Below, piece after piece: positions 11,149 through 19,708 of a DNA stretch of 64,000 bases. The notes beneath the pieces are model-generated. The model was not told where the DNA came from. It searched no databases and saw only the letters and a program-made list of their open reading frames with translations. Source of the DNA: Mycobacterium sp. ACS4331 (GTDB lineage Bacteria > Actinomycetota > Actinomycetes > Mycobacteriales > Mycobacteriaceae); NCBI RefSeq assembly GCF_001667265.1, contig NZ_LZHW01000073.1, positions 1 to 64,000 on the forward strand. The letters are read 5' to 3'. Within the stretch, counting starts at the first letter, position 1; every line of letters starts with the position of its first letter. The translations under genes were made by a program, and so were the position numbers.

Positions 11149-11684
11149 GCGAGGTCGTCCGGCTGACGTTGGTGTCGCATGCGATGACCGATGCCATGTC
11201 AGCCGGACGGTTTCCCGCCGACGAACCATTGAGTGAACTCGGCCGCCGCCAGCTCGCCGATGTCGGTGTCGATCCCCAGACCGCGCTGTGCGGGCCCGAG
11301 GTGCGCACCCGGCAGACGGCCGCGGCCCTGGGTTTGACCGCCACACCCGAACCGGGGCTCGCCGATCTCGATGTCGGTGTCTGGGCGGGGTCGGGACTGG
11401 ACGAGATCGACCCCGGTGAGCTGGCCGCCTGGTTGACCGACCCCTCCGCGGCGCCGCACGGCGGTGAGTCGATCGTCACGCTCGTGCGGCGGGTCAGCGA
11501 TTGGATGGACTCACTGGCGCTGACGCCGTCGAAGCTGATGGCCGTCACGCACCCGGCCGTGATCCGGGCGGCGATTCTGATCGCACTCGACGCACCACCG
11601 AAGTCGTTCTGGCGCATCGACATTGCCCCCGGGTCACAGACCGTGCTGCATCGCCGCGGCCCGGGGTGGACGCTGCGCCTCTAG
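11145..11684 (+). CDS. Histidine phosphatase superfamily protein with degenerate catalytic motif
   Basis: The 179-residue protein has the phosphoglycerate-mutase-like fold, but the catalytic LxRHGxT motif reads LVSHAMT: His12 is kept while the preceding Arg is Ser11 and the Gly is Ala13. Arg54 (RTRQTA) and His136 (VTHPAVI) of the active site remain. Being the third gene of a B12-riboswitch operon suggests a link to cobalamin assembly, perhaps like the alpha-ribazole-phosphate phosphatase CobC, but loss of one phosphate-binding Arg makes activity doubtful. The GTG start overlaps cbtA by 4 nt. Confidence 0.75.
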   Translation: MSEVVRLTLVSHAMTDAMSAGRFPADEPLSELGRRQLADVGVDPQTALCGPEVRTRQTAAALGLTATPEPGLADLDVGVWAGSGLDEIDPGELAAWLTDPSAAPHGGESIVTLVRRVSDWMDSLALTPSKLMAVTHPAVIRAAILIALDAPPKSFWRIDIAPGSQTVLHRRGPGWTLRL

Positions 11685-11706
11685 CCTGTCCCTTTCCCGC
11701 GAGCGC

Positions 11707-11728
11707 GCGTGTTGGTACACCGACACGC
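11707..11728 (+). terminator. Hairpin between convergent genes
   Basis: GCGTGTTGGT-AC-ACCGACACGC forms a tight hairpin, with one G-T pair, in the 109-bp gap between the phosphatase and the convergent lpqF. It is a plausible bidirectional terminator. Confidence 0.55.
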
Positions 11729-11793
11729 CGATGCAGCCGTACAAAGTGGGCCGCTCGTGGGTGCCGAAGTGGACGTTCGCCGACGGGAAGTGG

Positions 11794-13143
11794 TCAGCCC
11801 ACAGGGATCAGGTCGAACATCTGCTTGATGATCGACATCAGGTATCCGCCGGTCTGGTTGCTGTGGAAGCGATCCCAGTTGGTCTGCAGGCTCAGCACCC
11901 AGGGCTGGCCGGTGTGGTCGACTGCGTACCAGCTGAAGGTCAGCTCCCCGGGCAGGTTGCCGGCCTTGGCCCCGATGTAGGGCCACTTGCGCCGGTCCAG
12001 ATCGATGCCCGGGATCTCGGTCATGATCTCCTTGACCGGAGCGGCCGCACCGGTGGCACCGGTCTGCAGCGCGGCATGGACACGGCAGATGTCCTCGGCG
12101 CTGCCGTACCACTCGGCGCCGTAGGCCGATGCCGGCTCGTGTGAGCGCAGCGGGTCGGGCTCGTACGGCCGAGCCTTGGTCTCGCGCAACAGTTCTGCGC
12201 GCACCGCGGGGCTGCCGTTCTTCCATTGGTCCCGGAGATCCGGTTCGCCCCAGCCGATCGAGAACAGCTCGTGCATGGTCGGGAACGGGGTCATGCTGCC
12301 CGGATCGTGGTGGCCCGCATCGACCAGGGCCTGCTCGACGGCGCGGGTGCCGACATGGTTGATGAGCAGATCGGTGGCCATGTTGTCGCTGTTGGCGATC
12401 ATCTTGCCTGCGGCGGTGCGCACCGAGATCCGGCTGCCTTCGGGCATCGTGTCGAACGCCGAGGAGCCGACGGTCTTGCCCTCCTCGGTGATGGTCAGCT
12501 CGTCATCCCAGGACACTGTGCCCGCGCGGACGGACTCGGCCACCGCGTAGAGCACATAAAGCTTGAAGATCGAGGCCAGCGGCAGGGAGTCGGCGGTGTT
12601 GCTGCCGGCCAACTGCTCGCACTTGCCGTCGACGACCTTGGAGACGCGGTAGGAGTACCGCGCACCCGAGGCCTGCAGCGCAGCGTCGACGTCGGCCCAG
12701 GTGCGGATCGGTGGAGTCTGGGTGGTGACGATGAACTTGTCCACCAGCGTCGAGTCCGAGGTGTGCAGTTCGATCTGCTGTTTGGCGCCGTAGGACGTGG
12801 TGACGTGCAGCGTCGCGGTGCCCGCTCCGACGTCGACCCCGGTCAGCGTGTAGGGCCGTTCCCACCACATGCCGTCCATGACGTGCGCGACGTAGTCGAC
12901 GGCGTCCGGCACGGCGAGAGTTTTCACACCCGGAGCACCGATCGGCCAGTCGGAGTTCAGCATGTCCATCACCTGCTTGGCGCGGACACCCTGCGGCGTG
13001 TTGGTGGCGATGCGCACGCCGGGGTTGCCGGCATGTGCCGTCGGCGTGTCAGCGGGCGCGCAACTGCCGACGACGGGGACAACCAGAGCGGCGCCGAGGG
13101 CCAGCGCCGCAGCCGTTCTAACTCTTCGCGTCGGGCCCGGCAA
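11794..13143 (-). CDS. lpqF: LpqF-like lipoprotein, penicillin-binding/beta-lactamase-fold serine hydrolase
   Basis: The 449-residue protein has a lipoprotein signal with lipobox VGSC (Cys28), a middle domain, and a class A beta-lactamase-like C-terminal domain with all three motifs: SIFK at about 191-194, SDN at 252-254 and KAG at 393-395 in place of KTG. It resembles M. tuberculosis LpqF (Rv3593), also next to mhuD. The KAG variant and lipid anchor fit a surface hydrolase or cell-wall enzyme more than a classic secreted beta-lactamase. The start is TTG at 13143, or TTG at 13155; both overlap the end of mhuD, suggesting coupling. Confidence 0.8.
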   Translation of the reverse strand: MPGPTRRVRTAAALALGAALVVPVVGSCAPADTPTAHAGNPGVRIATNTPQGVRAKQVMDMLNSDWPIGAPGVKTLAVPDAVDYVAHVMDGMWWERPYTLTGVDVGAGTATLHVTTSYGAKQQIELHTSDSTLVDKFIVTTQTPPIRTWADVDAALQASGARYSYRVSKVVDGKCEQLAGSNTADSLPLASIFKLYVLYAVAESVRAGTVSWDDELTITEEGKTVGSSAFDTMPEGSRISVRTAAGKMIANSDNMATDLLINHVGTRAVEQALVDAGHHDPGSMTPFPTMHELFSIGWGEPDLRDQWKNGSPAVRAELLRETKARPYEPDPLRSHEPASAYGAEWYGSAEDICRVHAALQTGATGAAAPVKEIMTEIPGIDLDRRKWPYIGAKAGNLPGELTFSWYAVDHTGQPWVLSLQTNWDRFHSNQTGGYLMSIIKQMFDLIPVG

Positions 13144-13435
13144 CGTCCAGCACAACCTCGAACTCGAGCAGCGATGCGCCGGTGGCCACCGGATTCTTGG
13201 CCTCGCCCCGGTGCGCCTCGATGGCGGGTCCGGTCGCCCACGCCTGGAAGGCCTCCTCGGACTCCCACTGCGTCACGACGAAGTAGCGGGTCTCACCCTT
13301 CACCGGGCGCAGCAGCTGAAACCCGAGGAATCCGGCCTGGTTGTCGACGGCGTGTGCGCGGTGGGCGAACCGCTTCTCCAGTTCCGGACCTGCGTCCGCG
13401 GGAACTTCGATTGCATTGATCTTCACCACAGCCAT
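13118..13435 (-). CDS. mhuD: MhuD heme-degrading monooxygenase
   Basis: MhuD degrades heme, as a di-heme complex, to mycobilin and free iron without releasing CO. The 105-residue ABM-fold protein keeps the known functional residues: Asn7, Arg26, Trp66 and the heme ligand His75. Its sequence follows Rv3592 closely. A TAGCCT hexamer lies exactly 6 nt before the ATG, so the transcript is probably leaderless. The 21-bp divergent spacer contains TTAGGCTA, half of an IdeR iron box, which is suggestive but not enough for a call. Confidence 0.95.
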   Translation of the reverse strand: MAVVKINAIEVPADAGPELEKRFAHRAHAVDNQAGFLGFQLLRPVKGETRYFVVTQWESEEAFQAWATGPAIEAHRGEAKNPVATGASLLEFEVVLDVAGPDAKS

Positions 13436-13441
13436 GGAGTT

Positions 13442-13447
13442 AGGCTA
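13442..13447 (-). promoter_or_regulatory. Putative -10 of leaderless mhuD
   Basis: TAGCCT on the minus strand, then 6 nt, then ATG. The TAGGCT at 13441-13446 on the plus strand could be the -10 of the divergent hydrolase, so both promoters would overlap in 21 bp. Confidence 0.45.
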
Positions 13448-13456
13448 CCGGTTCCC

Positions 13457-14221
13457 ATGTCGAGTGATCCTTTGACGTACCGAGGCGGGCAGGGCTGCCC
13501 GCTGGTGCTGGTGCACGGATTGATGGGCCGTGGCAGCACGTGGTCACGCCAGTTGCCCTGGCTGACACAGTTGGGCGCGGTCTACACCTACGACGCTCCC
13601 TGGCATCGTGGGCGCGACGTGCTCGATCCGCATCCGATCAGCACCGAGCGCTTCGTGGCCGACCTGGGCGAGGCGATCGAACGGTTCTCCCGTCCCGTCC
13701 CGCTGATCGGTCATTCGATGGGTGGCCTGCATTCGTGGTGCCTGGCCGCCGATCGGCCCGACCTGGTCGCCTCGGTGGTCGTCGAGGACATGGCACCGGA
13801 CTTCCGGGGCCGCACCACGGGTCCATGGGAGCCGTGGGTGCACGCGCTGCCCGTCGAATTCCCCAGTGCACAGGCGGTCTTGGACGCCTTCGGGCCGGTG
13901 GCCGGCCAGTACTTCCTCGACGCCTTCGACCGGACGCCCACTGGATGGCGGCTCCACGGCCTTCCCGAGAAGTGGGTGGAGATCGCCGCGGAGTGGGGCA
14001 CCCGCGATTACTGGGCGCAGTGGCGTGCGGTCGACGTTCCCGCGCTGCTCATCGAGGCCGGTGATTCGGTCGCGCCGCCGGGGCAGATGGCCCGGATGCA
14101 CGAGATCGGGGTCAACACCACCTACGTCCGGGTGCCCGGGACGGGGCATCTGGTCCACGATGATGCTCCCGACGCCTATCGGGTGGCGGTCCAGGAGTTC
14201 CTGAAGTCACTCTCGGCGTAG
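13457..14221 (+). CDS. Alpha/beta hydrolase (Rv3591c-like)
   Basis: The 254-residue protein has the oxyanion motif LVHGLMGRGSTW near residue 20, the nucleophile elbow IGHSMGG (Ser near 85), and a C-terminal GTGHLVHDD with the catalytic His. It matches the Rv3591c position, divergent from mhuD. Substrate unknown; esterase or lipase activity is a family-level guess. The ATG at 13457 gives a compact N-terminus; longer in-frame readings run antisense through mhuD and lpqF and are not credible. Confidence 0.85.
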   Translation: MSSDPLTYRGGQGCPLVLVHGLMGRGSTWSRQLPWLTQLGAVYTYDAPWHRGRDVLDPHPISTERFVADLGEAIERFSRPVPLIGHSMGGLHSWCLAADRPDLVASVVVEDMAPDFRGRTTGPWEPWVHALPVEFPSAQAVLDAFGPVAGQYFLDAFDRTPTGWRLHGLPEKWVEIAAEWGTRDYWAQWRAVDVPALLIEAGDSVAPPGQMARMHEIGVNTTYVRVPGTGHLVHDDAPDAYRVAVQEFLKSLSA

Positions 14222-14224
14222 CGG

Positions 14225-14491
14225 TCAACGGCGCTCGCCCCGCACGCCCGGGGAGGGCCACGTCGGCGACTGCTCGAAACGGGTGCGGATCGCGTCGAGG
14301 TCGTGGCCGACGCGTCGCGCGTCCGCGTTGTCCTCGAAGAGGGGCCCGACCAGGGGCGCTGCGAAACGGAACTGGTCGAAGTGCATCCGCAGGTGGCCGC
14401 CACGGTGCGAGACGGCAGCCAGCGTCGCGACGAGACCGAACGGCGCCAGCAGGACGGCGAACAGGAGGATCAGTGTCAATACGGTGCTCAT
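14225..14491 (-). CDS. Small single-span membrane protein of unknown function
   Basis: The 88-residue protein begins with one strong transmembrane helix (MSTVLTLILLFAVLLAPFG region) followed by a charged soluble tail with DNADARRVGHDLDAIRTRFEQ. No family recognised. It ends 4 bp from the convergent hydrolase and diverges from a GlxA-type regulator, with which it may share promoter sequences. GAGGATCAG... upstream is not a clear ribosome binding site. Codon third positions are GC-rich, which supports a real gene. Confidence 0.6.
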   Translation of the reverse strand: MSTVLTLILLFAVLLAPFGLVATLAAVSHRGGHLRMHFDQFRFAAPLVGPLFEDNADARRVGHDLDAIRTRFEQSPTWPSPGVRGERR

Positions 14492-14528
14492 GGCAGTAAG
14501 TCTTCAAAAAGTAAAATCCCGCCAACAG

Positions 14529-14563
14529 TGGCAGCACTGCCCTATTGCGATAAAATGCTGCCA
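14529..14563. promoter_or_regulatory. Inverted repeat operator over the regulator's promoter
   Basis: TGGCAGCA (14529-14536) and TGCTGCCA (14556-14563) are perfect 8-bp arms 19 bp apart. TAAAAT at 14551-14556 lies 6 nt before the ATG at 14563, so the right arm covers the space from -10 to start codon. This is a good candidate autoregulatory site for the GlxA-type protein. Confidence 0.55.
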
Positions 14564-15531
14564 TGCTGCACACCGTCTCGGCCCTGGCGCTCGACCGTCT
14601 CGCAGTCTTTGAGTTCGGGGTCATCTGCGAAGTGTTCGGCATCGACCGTTCCAACGACGGCGTGCCGAACTTTGATTTCAAGGTCTGCGGTCTGAAGGCG
14701 GGCGAACCCATCCGCACCACTGTGGGCGCCTCCCTGACGCCCGACTGTGGCTTGGACGGGTTGCGCGGTGCCGACCTGGTGGCTGTGCCCGCGATCGCCG
14801 CCAAGGAGTACCCGCCGGAGGCGCTGCAGGCCCTGCGAGACGCCTCCGACGCCGGATCGATCATCCTCACGGTGTGTTCGGGCGCCTTCGTCGCGGGCGC
14901 CGCGGGCCTGCTCGACGGCCGGCCGTGCACGACCCACTGGATGCATGCCGACGAGTTGGCGCGGCGCTTTCCCACCGCGAGGGTGGATCGCAACGTGCTC
15001 TTCGTCGATGACGGGAACCTGATCACCAGTGCGGGCACTGCCGCTGGAATCGACGCCTGCCTGCATCTGGTGCGGCGCGAGCTGGGAAGCGCCGTGACCA
15101 ACGTGATCGCCCGCAGGATGGTGGTGCCCCCGCAGCGAGACGGTGGCCAGCGTCAGTACATCGACCAGCCGATTCCCGTGCACTGCTCGGACGGCTTTGC
15201 GCCACACCTGGATTGGATACTCGAAAACCTGCACCTGCCGCATTCGGTCGCGAGCCTGGCTCAGAGGTCGAACATGTCGGCGCGCACCTTCGCGCGCCGA
15301 TTCGTCGAGGAGACGGGCACCACGCCGATGCAGTGGGTGACCGACCAGCGGGTGCTCTACGCGCGGCGTCTGCTCGAGGAGTCCACCCTGGACATCGACC
15401 AGATCGCCGATCGCGTCGGATTCGGCACGGCAACCCTTCTGCGGCACCACTTCCGGCGCATCATCGGCGTCACACCGTCGCGCTACCGGCGCAGCTTCGC
15501 CTGCGAGGACGACTGTGCCGACACCGCCTGA
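14563..15531 (+). CDS. GlxA-family AraC-type transcriptional regulator
   Basis: The 322-residue protein has an N-terminal DJ-1/PfpI-like amidotransferase domain (LTVCSGAFVAGAAGLLDG carries the nucleophile-elbow Cys) and a C-terminal AraC DNA-binding domain (SVASLAQRSNMSARTFARRF, then IADRVGFGTATLLRHHFRR). Such regulators respond to small ligands and often control neighbouring enzymes. The likely leaderless start and the inverted repeat over the promoter suggest autoregulation. Nearby candidate targets are the divergent membrane protein and itself. Confidence 0.88.
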   Translation: MLHTVSALALDRLAVFEFGVICEVFGIDRSNDGVPNFDFKVCGLKAGEPIRTTVGASLTPDCGLDGLRGADLVAVPAIAAKEYPPEALQALRDASDAGSIILTVCSGAFVAGAAGLLDGRPCTTHWMHADELARRFPTARVDRNVLFVDDGNLITSAGTAAGIDACLHLVRRELGSAVTNVIARRMVVPPQRDGGQRQYIDQPIPVHCSDGFAPHLDWILENLHLPHSVASLAQRSNMSARTFARRFVEETGTTPMQWVTDQRVLYARRLLEESTLDIDQIADRVGFGTATLLRHHFRRIIGVTPSRYRRSFACEDDCADTA

Positions 15532-16116
15532 TCACTTGCGGCGGTGCAGCGAAACCGCGTATGCGCCGTCGTCGTAGGGCGCGCGGTCCCAGGTCGCCCA
15601 GCGCGACACCGGCTCCAGCCCCGCCGACTGCGCGTACTCGTCATACGCGGACAGCGAGACGCGGTCGGGTTTGATCTGAAACCCTGCCAGCAGCAGGCCG
15701 CCGGGCGTCAGGCGGGCACTCAACTGTCTCAACACCGTCGCCTCGGTATCCGGCGCCACGAAGATCATCACGTTGCCCGCGAGCAGCACCAGGTCGAACT
15801 GCGCGTCCAGGTGCTCGTCGAGTTCGGCCAGATCCGCCTCCACCCACGGCAGGTCGGGCGCCTTCTCGCGAGCTCCCGCCAGCATGCCGGGGTCGGCGTC
15901 CACGCCCACGGTGGAGAACCCGCGACGGGCCAATTCGATTGCCACGCGGCCGGTTCCGCACCCGGCGTCCAACACCCGACGGCCGCCTGACTCCCGCAGG
16001 AGGGACTCCACGAGGTCGGCTTCGCCGTGCACGTTCTGACCCGAGGCGGCCAGTGACCTCCAGCGCGCGTCGTAGTCGTCACCGCGGGGTGCGTCGGTGT
16101 CCTGCCAGCGCGTCAT
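15532..16116 (-). CDS. SAM-dependent methyltransferase, class I
   Basis: The 194-residue protein has motif I VLDAGCGTGRVAIELARRG near residue 48, the acidic strand-2 loop (VGVDADPGML) and a post-I motif typical of Methyltransf_25 proteins. The substrate is not apparent. The ATG at 16116 has GAGAAGGAG about 8 nt upstream. It lies 13 bp downstream of mutY on the same strand and may be co-transcribed. Its stop is 1 bp from the convergent GlxA-type gene. Confidence 0.85.
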   Translation of the reverse strand: MTRWQDTDAPRGDDYDARWRSLAASGQNVHGEADLVESLLRESGGRRVLDAGCGTGRVAIELARRGFSTVGVDADPGMLAGAREKAPDLPWVEADLAELDEHLDAQFDLVLLAGNVMIFVAPDTEATVLRQLSARLTPGGLLLAGFQIKPDRVSLSAYDEYAQSAGLEPVSRWATWDRAPYDDGAYAVSLHRRK

Positions 16117-16129
16117 ACTCGGCTCCTTC

Positions 16130-17044
16130 TCACGCTCCGCGGGCTCCGCGTGCATCGTCGTCTGGGCCAGCTTCGCCTTCGCCACAGAGGGCGAATCGGC
16201 CGTCCTCCGTCTGCTCCACCAGCCCGTCCACCAGCAGCGAGTCCAACGCGCGATCACGCTGGGCCGGATCGGTCAGCCACACGACATCCAATGCGCTCCG
16301 CTGCACAGGAGTTGCGCTGTCGCGCAGTACATCCAACAGTCTGCCCCGCACCTGGCGGTCGGTCCCCGCGTACTTCTGCGTTCTCCGGGGTGCGGTCTCG
16401 CCCGCGGGGAAACCAGCCGAACGCCAGGCACATGAAGTCAACGGACAGATGCCACACCGCGGCGAGCGCGCCGTGCACACCACCGCGCCCAGTTCCATCA
16501 GCGCGGCCGAAAATGTCGGTGTGCTCTCATCATTGGGCAAAAGAGCCGCGACTGCGGCCTCATCCCTGGTCGCGGACGGGGCGCCGGCCTCGGCCACACC
16601 CTGCACCGCGCGGGCCACCACCCGTCGCACATTGGTGTCGACCACGGGAACCCACTGCTTGTAGGCGAAGCACGCAATCGCGCGCGCGGTGTAGCTGCCG
16701 ACACCGGGCAGGGTCAGCAGCGTCGGCACGTCGTCGGGGACGACGTCGCCGTACTCGGTGGCGATCACCGCGGCACATTCGTGCAGTCGCTTGGCGCGGC
16801 GTGGGTAGCCGAGCTTGCCCCACGCCCGCAGAATGTCGGCCGGACTGGCCGCGGCGGTCGCCGACGGTGTTGGCCACCGGTCCACCCACTCCAGCCAACG
16901 GGGGAGAACCCGGGCCACGGGAGTCTGCTGCAACATGAACTCGCTGACCAGGATCTGCCACGCACTCACCGACGGATCACGCCACGGAAGGTCGCGCCGT
17001 TCGCGTTCGTACCAGGCGACCAATTCGGCAGAATTGATGCTCAT
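16130..17044 (-). CDS. mutY: MutY adenine DNA glycosylase
   Basis: MutY removes adenine mispaired with 8-oxoguanine, preventing G:C to T:A changes. The 304-residue protein equals the length of M. tuberculosis MutY (Rv3589). It has the catalytic Glu segment SEFMLQQTPVARV near residue 35, the helix-hairpin-helix LPGVGSYTARAI with the catalytic Asp in VVDTNVRRV, and the iron-sulphur cluster C-X6-C-X2-C-X5-C (CTARSPRCGICPLTSC). A C-terminal part follows, but the 8-oxoG-recognition domain is short. It diverges from canB. The start at 17044 removes a spurious 73-residue extension. Confidence 0.95.
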   Translation of the reverse strand: MSINSAELVAWYERERRDLPWRDPSVSAWQILVSEFMLQQTPVARVLPRWLEWVDRWPTPSATAAASPADILRAWGKLGYPRRAKRLHECAAVIATEYGDVVPDDVPTLLTLPGVGSYTARAIACFAYKQWVPVVDTNVRRVVARAVQGVAEAGAPSATRDEAAVAALLPNDESTPTFSAALMELGAVVCTARSPRCGICPLTSCAWRSAGFPAGETAPRRTQKYAGTDRQVRGRLLDVLRDSATPVQRSALDVVWLTDPAQRDRALDSLLVDGLVEQTEDGRFALCGEGEAGPDDDARGARGA

Positions 17045-17081
17045 CGCGACCGCCCGACGTGTTGGGTGCAGAATGGCGGAT

Positions 17082-17717
17082 ATGCCGAACACCAGTCCCG
17101 TGACCGCTTGGAAGGCACTCAGAGAGGGTAACGAGCGCTTCGTGGCGGGTAAGCCCGAACACCCCAGCCAGAGTATCGAGTACCGAGCCAGCCTGGCTGC
17201 GGAGCAGAAGCCGACTGCGGTCGTGTTCGGATGCGCCGACAGTCGGGTGGCCGCCGAGATCATTTTCGATCAGGGCCTCGGCGACATGTTCGTGGTGCGC
17301 ACGGCGGGTCACGTCATCGACTCAGCGGTGCTCGGGTCGATCGAGTACGCGGTCGCGGTGCTGGAAGTGCCCCTGATCGTCGTCCTCGGACACGACAGCT
17401 GCGGCGCGGTCAAGGCCACTCTGTCGGCGCTCGACGGGGGCGCGGTTCCCGGCGGATACGTGCGCGACGTCGTGGAGCGCGTGACCCCCTCGATCCTGCT
17501 GGGCCGCCGCGACGGCCTGGCTCGTGTCGATGAGTTCGAGGCGCGCCACGTCATCGAGACCGGCACGCAGTTGGTGGCCAGGTCGTCGCTGGTCAAGGAC
17601 CGCATCGAGGGCGGAAGCCTGGCGATCGTCGGGCTCACCTACCACCTGGCCGACGGGAAGGTGGCGCTGCGCGCGAACCTGGGCGACATCGGAGAGTCGG
17701 CCCTCGAATCTGCCTGA
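17082..17717 (+). CDS. canB: Beta-class carbonic anhydrase (Rv3588c-like)
   Basis: The enzyme interconverts CO2 and bicarbonate. The 211-residue protein has the zinc ligands Cys51, His104 and Cys107, plus the Asp53-Arg55 dyad (CADSR, GHDSCG). Start ATG at 17082 gives MPNTSPVTAWKAL, the same N-terminus as Rv3588c; an in-frame ATG at 17073 would add three residues. It diverges from mutY with a 37-bp spacer, so the promoter must be compact. Confidence 0.95.
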   Translation: MPNTSPVTAWKALREGNERFVAGKPEHPSQSIEYRASLAAEQKPTAVVFGCADSRVAAEIIFDQGLGDMFVVRTAGHVIDSAVLGSIEYAVAVLEVPLIVVLGHDSCGAVKATLSALDGGAVPGGYVRDVVERVTPSILLGRRDGLARVDEFEARHVIETGTQLVARSSLVKDRIEGGSLAIVGLTYHLADGKVALRANLGDIGESALESA

Positions 17718-17835
17718 TCGCTCACAACCGCCGGTGGGTTGTGGTGGCCAATACCGTGTGGTGGGCGGGGTAGGGCGGCGACACGCCGACGCGGGTCGAA
17801 CACGTTGCACTGACCTGCCCTTACCGTGAGTAACT

Positions 17836-18600
17836 GTGTTGGAACTGGAACCGCATGGCCCCCTGCCGCCGGAGATCTACCGGCGCCGCCGAGCTCTGGC
17901 GATCGGCGTTGCGGCTCTGGTCTTAGTGGTCGTCGTCGCGATCGTCGTGCTGGTGGTCAACAGTGGCGGATCGCCCGAGGCCAAGCCGACCGGCAACTCC
18001 GAACCGAACACCGCGCAGGGACCGTTGGCGGAGACGCCGACACCGGAGGTCAAGACGCCCGTCGTGCCGCCCGCCGACGCCAGCCCCGCGCCGACACCGA
18101 CCCCGACCGCCGCTGTCGAACCTCCGCCGGTGCTCAAGGAGGGTGACGACTGCCCGGATTCCACGCTGGCGGTCAAGGGCATCACCAACGAGCCCCGCTA
18201 CACCATCGGCGATCAGCCGAAGTTCACCATGGTCGTCACCAACATCGGTCTGGTCGCCTGCCAGCGTGACGTGGGCGCGGCGGTGCTGTCGGCCTATGTG
18301 TATTCGCTGGAGAACAAGCGGTTGTGGTCCAACCTGGACTGCGCACCGTCGAACGAGACCCTGGTCAAGACGTTCAACCCGGGTGAGCAGGTCACCACCG
18401 AGGTGACCTGGACCGGAATGGGTTCCGAACCGGAGTGCCCGCTGCCTCGTCAGCCGATCGGCCCCGGGACGTACAACCTCGTCGTGCAGTTGGGGAACCT
18501 GAGATCGGCCACAGTGCCGTTCATCCTCGCGGAGCCGTCGGCTGAGCCGCCGCCCGCCGAGGCCCCGGCCGACGCGCCCCCACCGGCACCGGGCGGCTAA
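17836..18600 (+). CDS. Conserved membrane-anchored, Pro/Thr-rich protein (Rv3587c-like)
   Basis: The 254-residue protein has a short cytoplasmic start, one transmembrane helix (about residues 20-43, very rich in Val), a Pro/Thr/Ala-rich linker (about 50-105), and a folded extracytoplasmic domain with paired cysteines (DDCPDS, VACQRD, LDCAP, EPECP). It is an orthologue of Rv3587c, for which I know no firm function. The GTG start lies 8 nt behind TACCGT, so the leader is very short. Its stop overlaps the convergent disA stop by 4 bp. Confidence 0.85.
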   Translation: MLELEPHGPLPPEIYRRRRALAIGVAALVLVVVVAIVVLVVNSGGSPEAKPTGNSEPNTAQGPLAETPTPEVKTPVVPPADASPAPTPTPTAAVEPPPVLKEGDDCPDSTLAVKGITNEPRYTIGDQPKFTMVVTNIGLVACQRDVGAAVLSAYVYSLENKRLWSNLDCAPSNETLVKTFNPGEQVTTEVTWTGMGSEPECPLPRQPIGPGTYNLVVQLGNLRSATVPFILAEPSAEPPPAEAPADAPPPAPGG

Positions 18601-19706
18601 GCGAGCCGGTCGGCGATCGTCGACTCGGCCAACTGCGACAGGCCCTCCCGAACGTGGCGGGCCCACATCGCGCCGATGCCCTCCACCGACTGCAGGTCGG
18701 TGGCGCTGGCCGCCAGCAGGCCCTGCAGTGATCCGAAGTTGCGGACCAGAAGGTCCACGTGGGCGAACTGCAGCCGTGGGATCTCGGCCATGGCTCGGTA
18801 ACCGCGCGAACTGAGCGCCGAGTCCTGCGCCTCGACCGTCGGGGGATACCCGAACACGCGGGCCAGGGCCGTGAAGTCGAGCAGTTCGGTGTCCGACAAC
18901 GTGTCGAGTTCTTCGAGCGTGCTGGCGATCTGCGCCTTGGAGGGCGGGTCGGGGTTGGCGTGGTAGTCGCGCACGATGAGTTCCCGGTTGGTGTCGTTGC
19001 CACCGAGCAGCTCCTCCAACTGCAGACGCAGCTGGCGGCCGTCCGTGCCGAGTTCCACGACGTCGCTGTCGATCTCGAGTCCGATGCGGCGGACCATCTC
19101 GAGCCGCTGGACCACCGTCATGACATCGCGCAGCGTCACGAAGTCCTCGATCTCGGCGGCCGACAGCTGTCGGCTCACCTCGTCGAGGCGGGCCTTGTAG
19201 CGCTCCAGCGTCGCGATGGCCTGGTTGGCCCGCGACAGGATGGTCGCCGAGTCGGCCACGACGTGTCGTTCGCCCGCGACGTACACCGTCACGATGCTCA
19301 TCGAATGGCTGACCGAGATCACCGGGTAACCGGTCTGGATCGCGGTGCGCTCGGCGGAACGGTGCCGAGTGCCGGACTCGTCGGTGGGGATGGACGGGTC
19401 GGGGACCAGCTGCACGTTGGCCCGCACGATGCGATCACCCTCTGTGGACAGCACCACAGCACCGTCCATCTTCGACAGCTCGCGCAGTCTCGTCGGGGCG
19501 TAGCGGACGTCGAGGGAGAAACCACCGTCGCAGATCGCCTCGACGCTGTCGTCATACCCCAGCAGGATCAGGGCGCCCGTGCGGCCGCGCAGGATGCGCT
19601 CCAAGCCGTCGCGCAGCGGAGTGCCGGGCGCCAGACGTGCGACGGTCTCACGCAGCGTGGGACGCTGCGTGCTCGCGGTGTCGACTGGCCTCTTGGCGGG
19701 TGTCAC
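18597..19706 (-). CDS. disA: DisA diadenylate cyclase, DNA integrity scanning protein
   Basis: DisA makes cyclic di-AMP from two ATP and scans branched DNA. The 369-residue protein has the DAC domain with the DGA motif at about 81-83 and RHR at 114-116 (GTRHRSAER), a helical linker, and a C-terminal helix-hairpin-helix DNA-binding region (about 300-360). It is the usual mycobacterial length and follows radA with 2 bp between radA stop and disA start, a conserved pair. The GTG start is supported by the family N-terminus. Confidence 0.96.
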   Translation of the reverse strand: MTPAKRPVDTASTQRPTLRETVARLAPGTPLRDGLERILRGRTGALILLGYDDSVEAICDGGFSLDVRYAPTRLRELSKMDGAVVLSTEGDRIVRANVQLVPDPSIPTDESGTRHRSAERTAIQTGYPVISVSHSMSIVTVYVAGERHVVADSATILSRANQAIATLERYKARLDEVSRQLSAAEIEDFVTLRDVMTVVQRLEMVRRIGLEIDSDVVELGTDGRQLRLQLEELLGGNDTNRELIVRDYHANPDPPSKAQIASTLEELDTLSDTELLDFTALARVFGYPPTVEAQDSALSSRGYRAMAEIPRLQFAHVDLLVRNFGSLQGLLAASATDLQSVEGIGAMWARHVREGLSQLAESTIADRLA

Positions 19707-19708
19707 GG

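Noticed and set aside
13440-13451. Full IdeR box for mhuD
   Set aside because: Only one half-site (TTAGGCTA) is present; the other half does not match.
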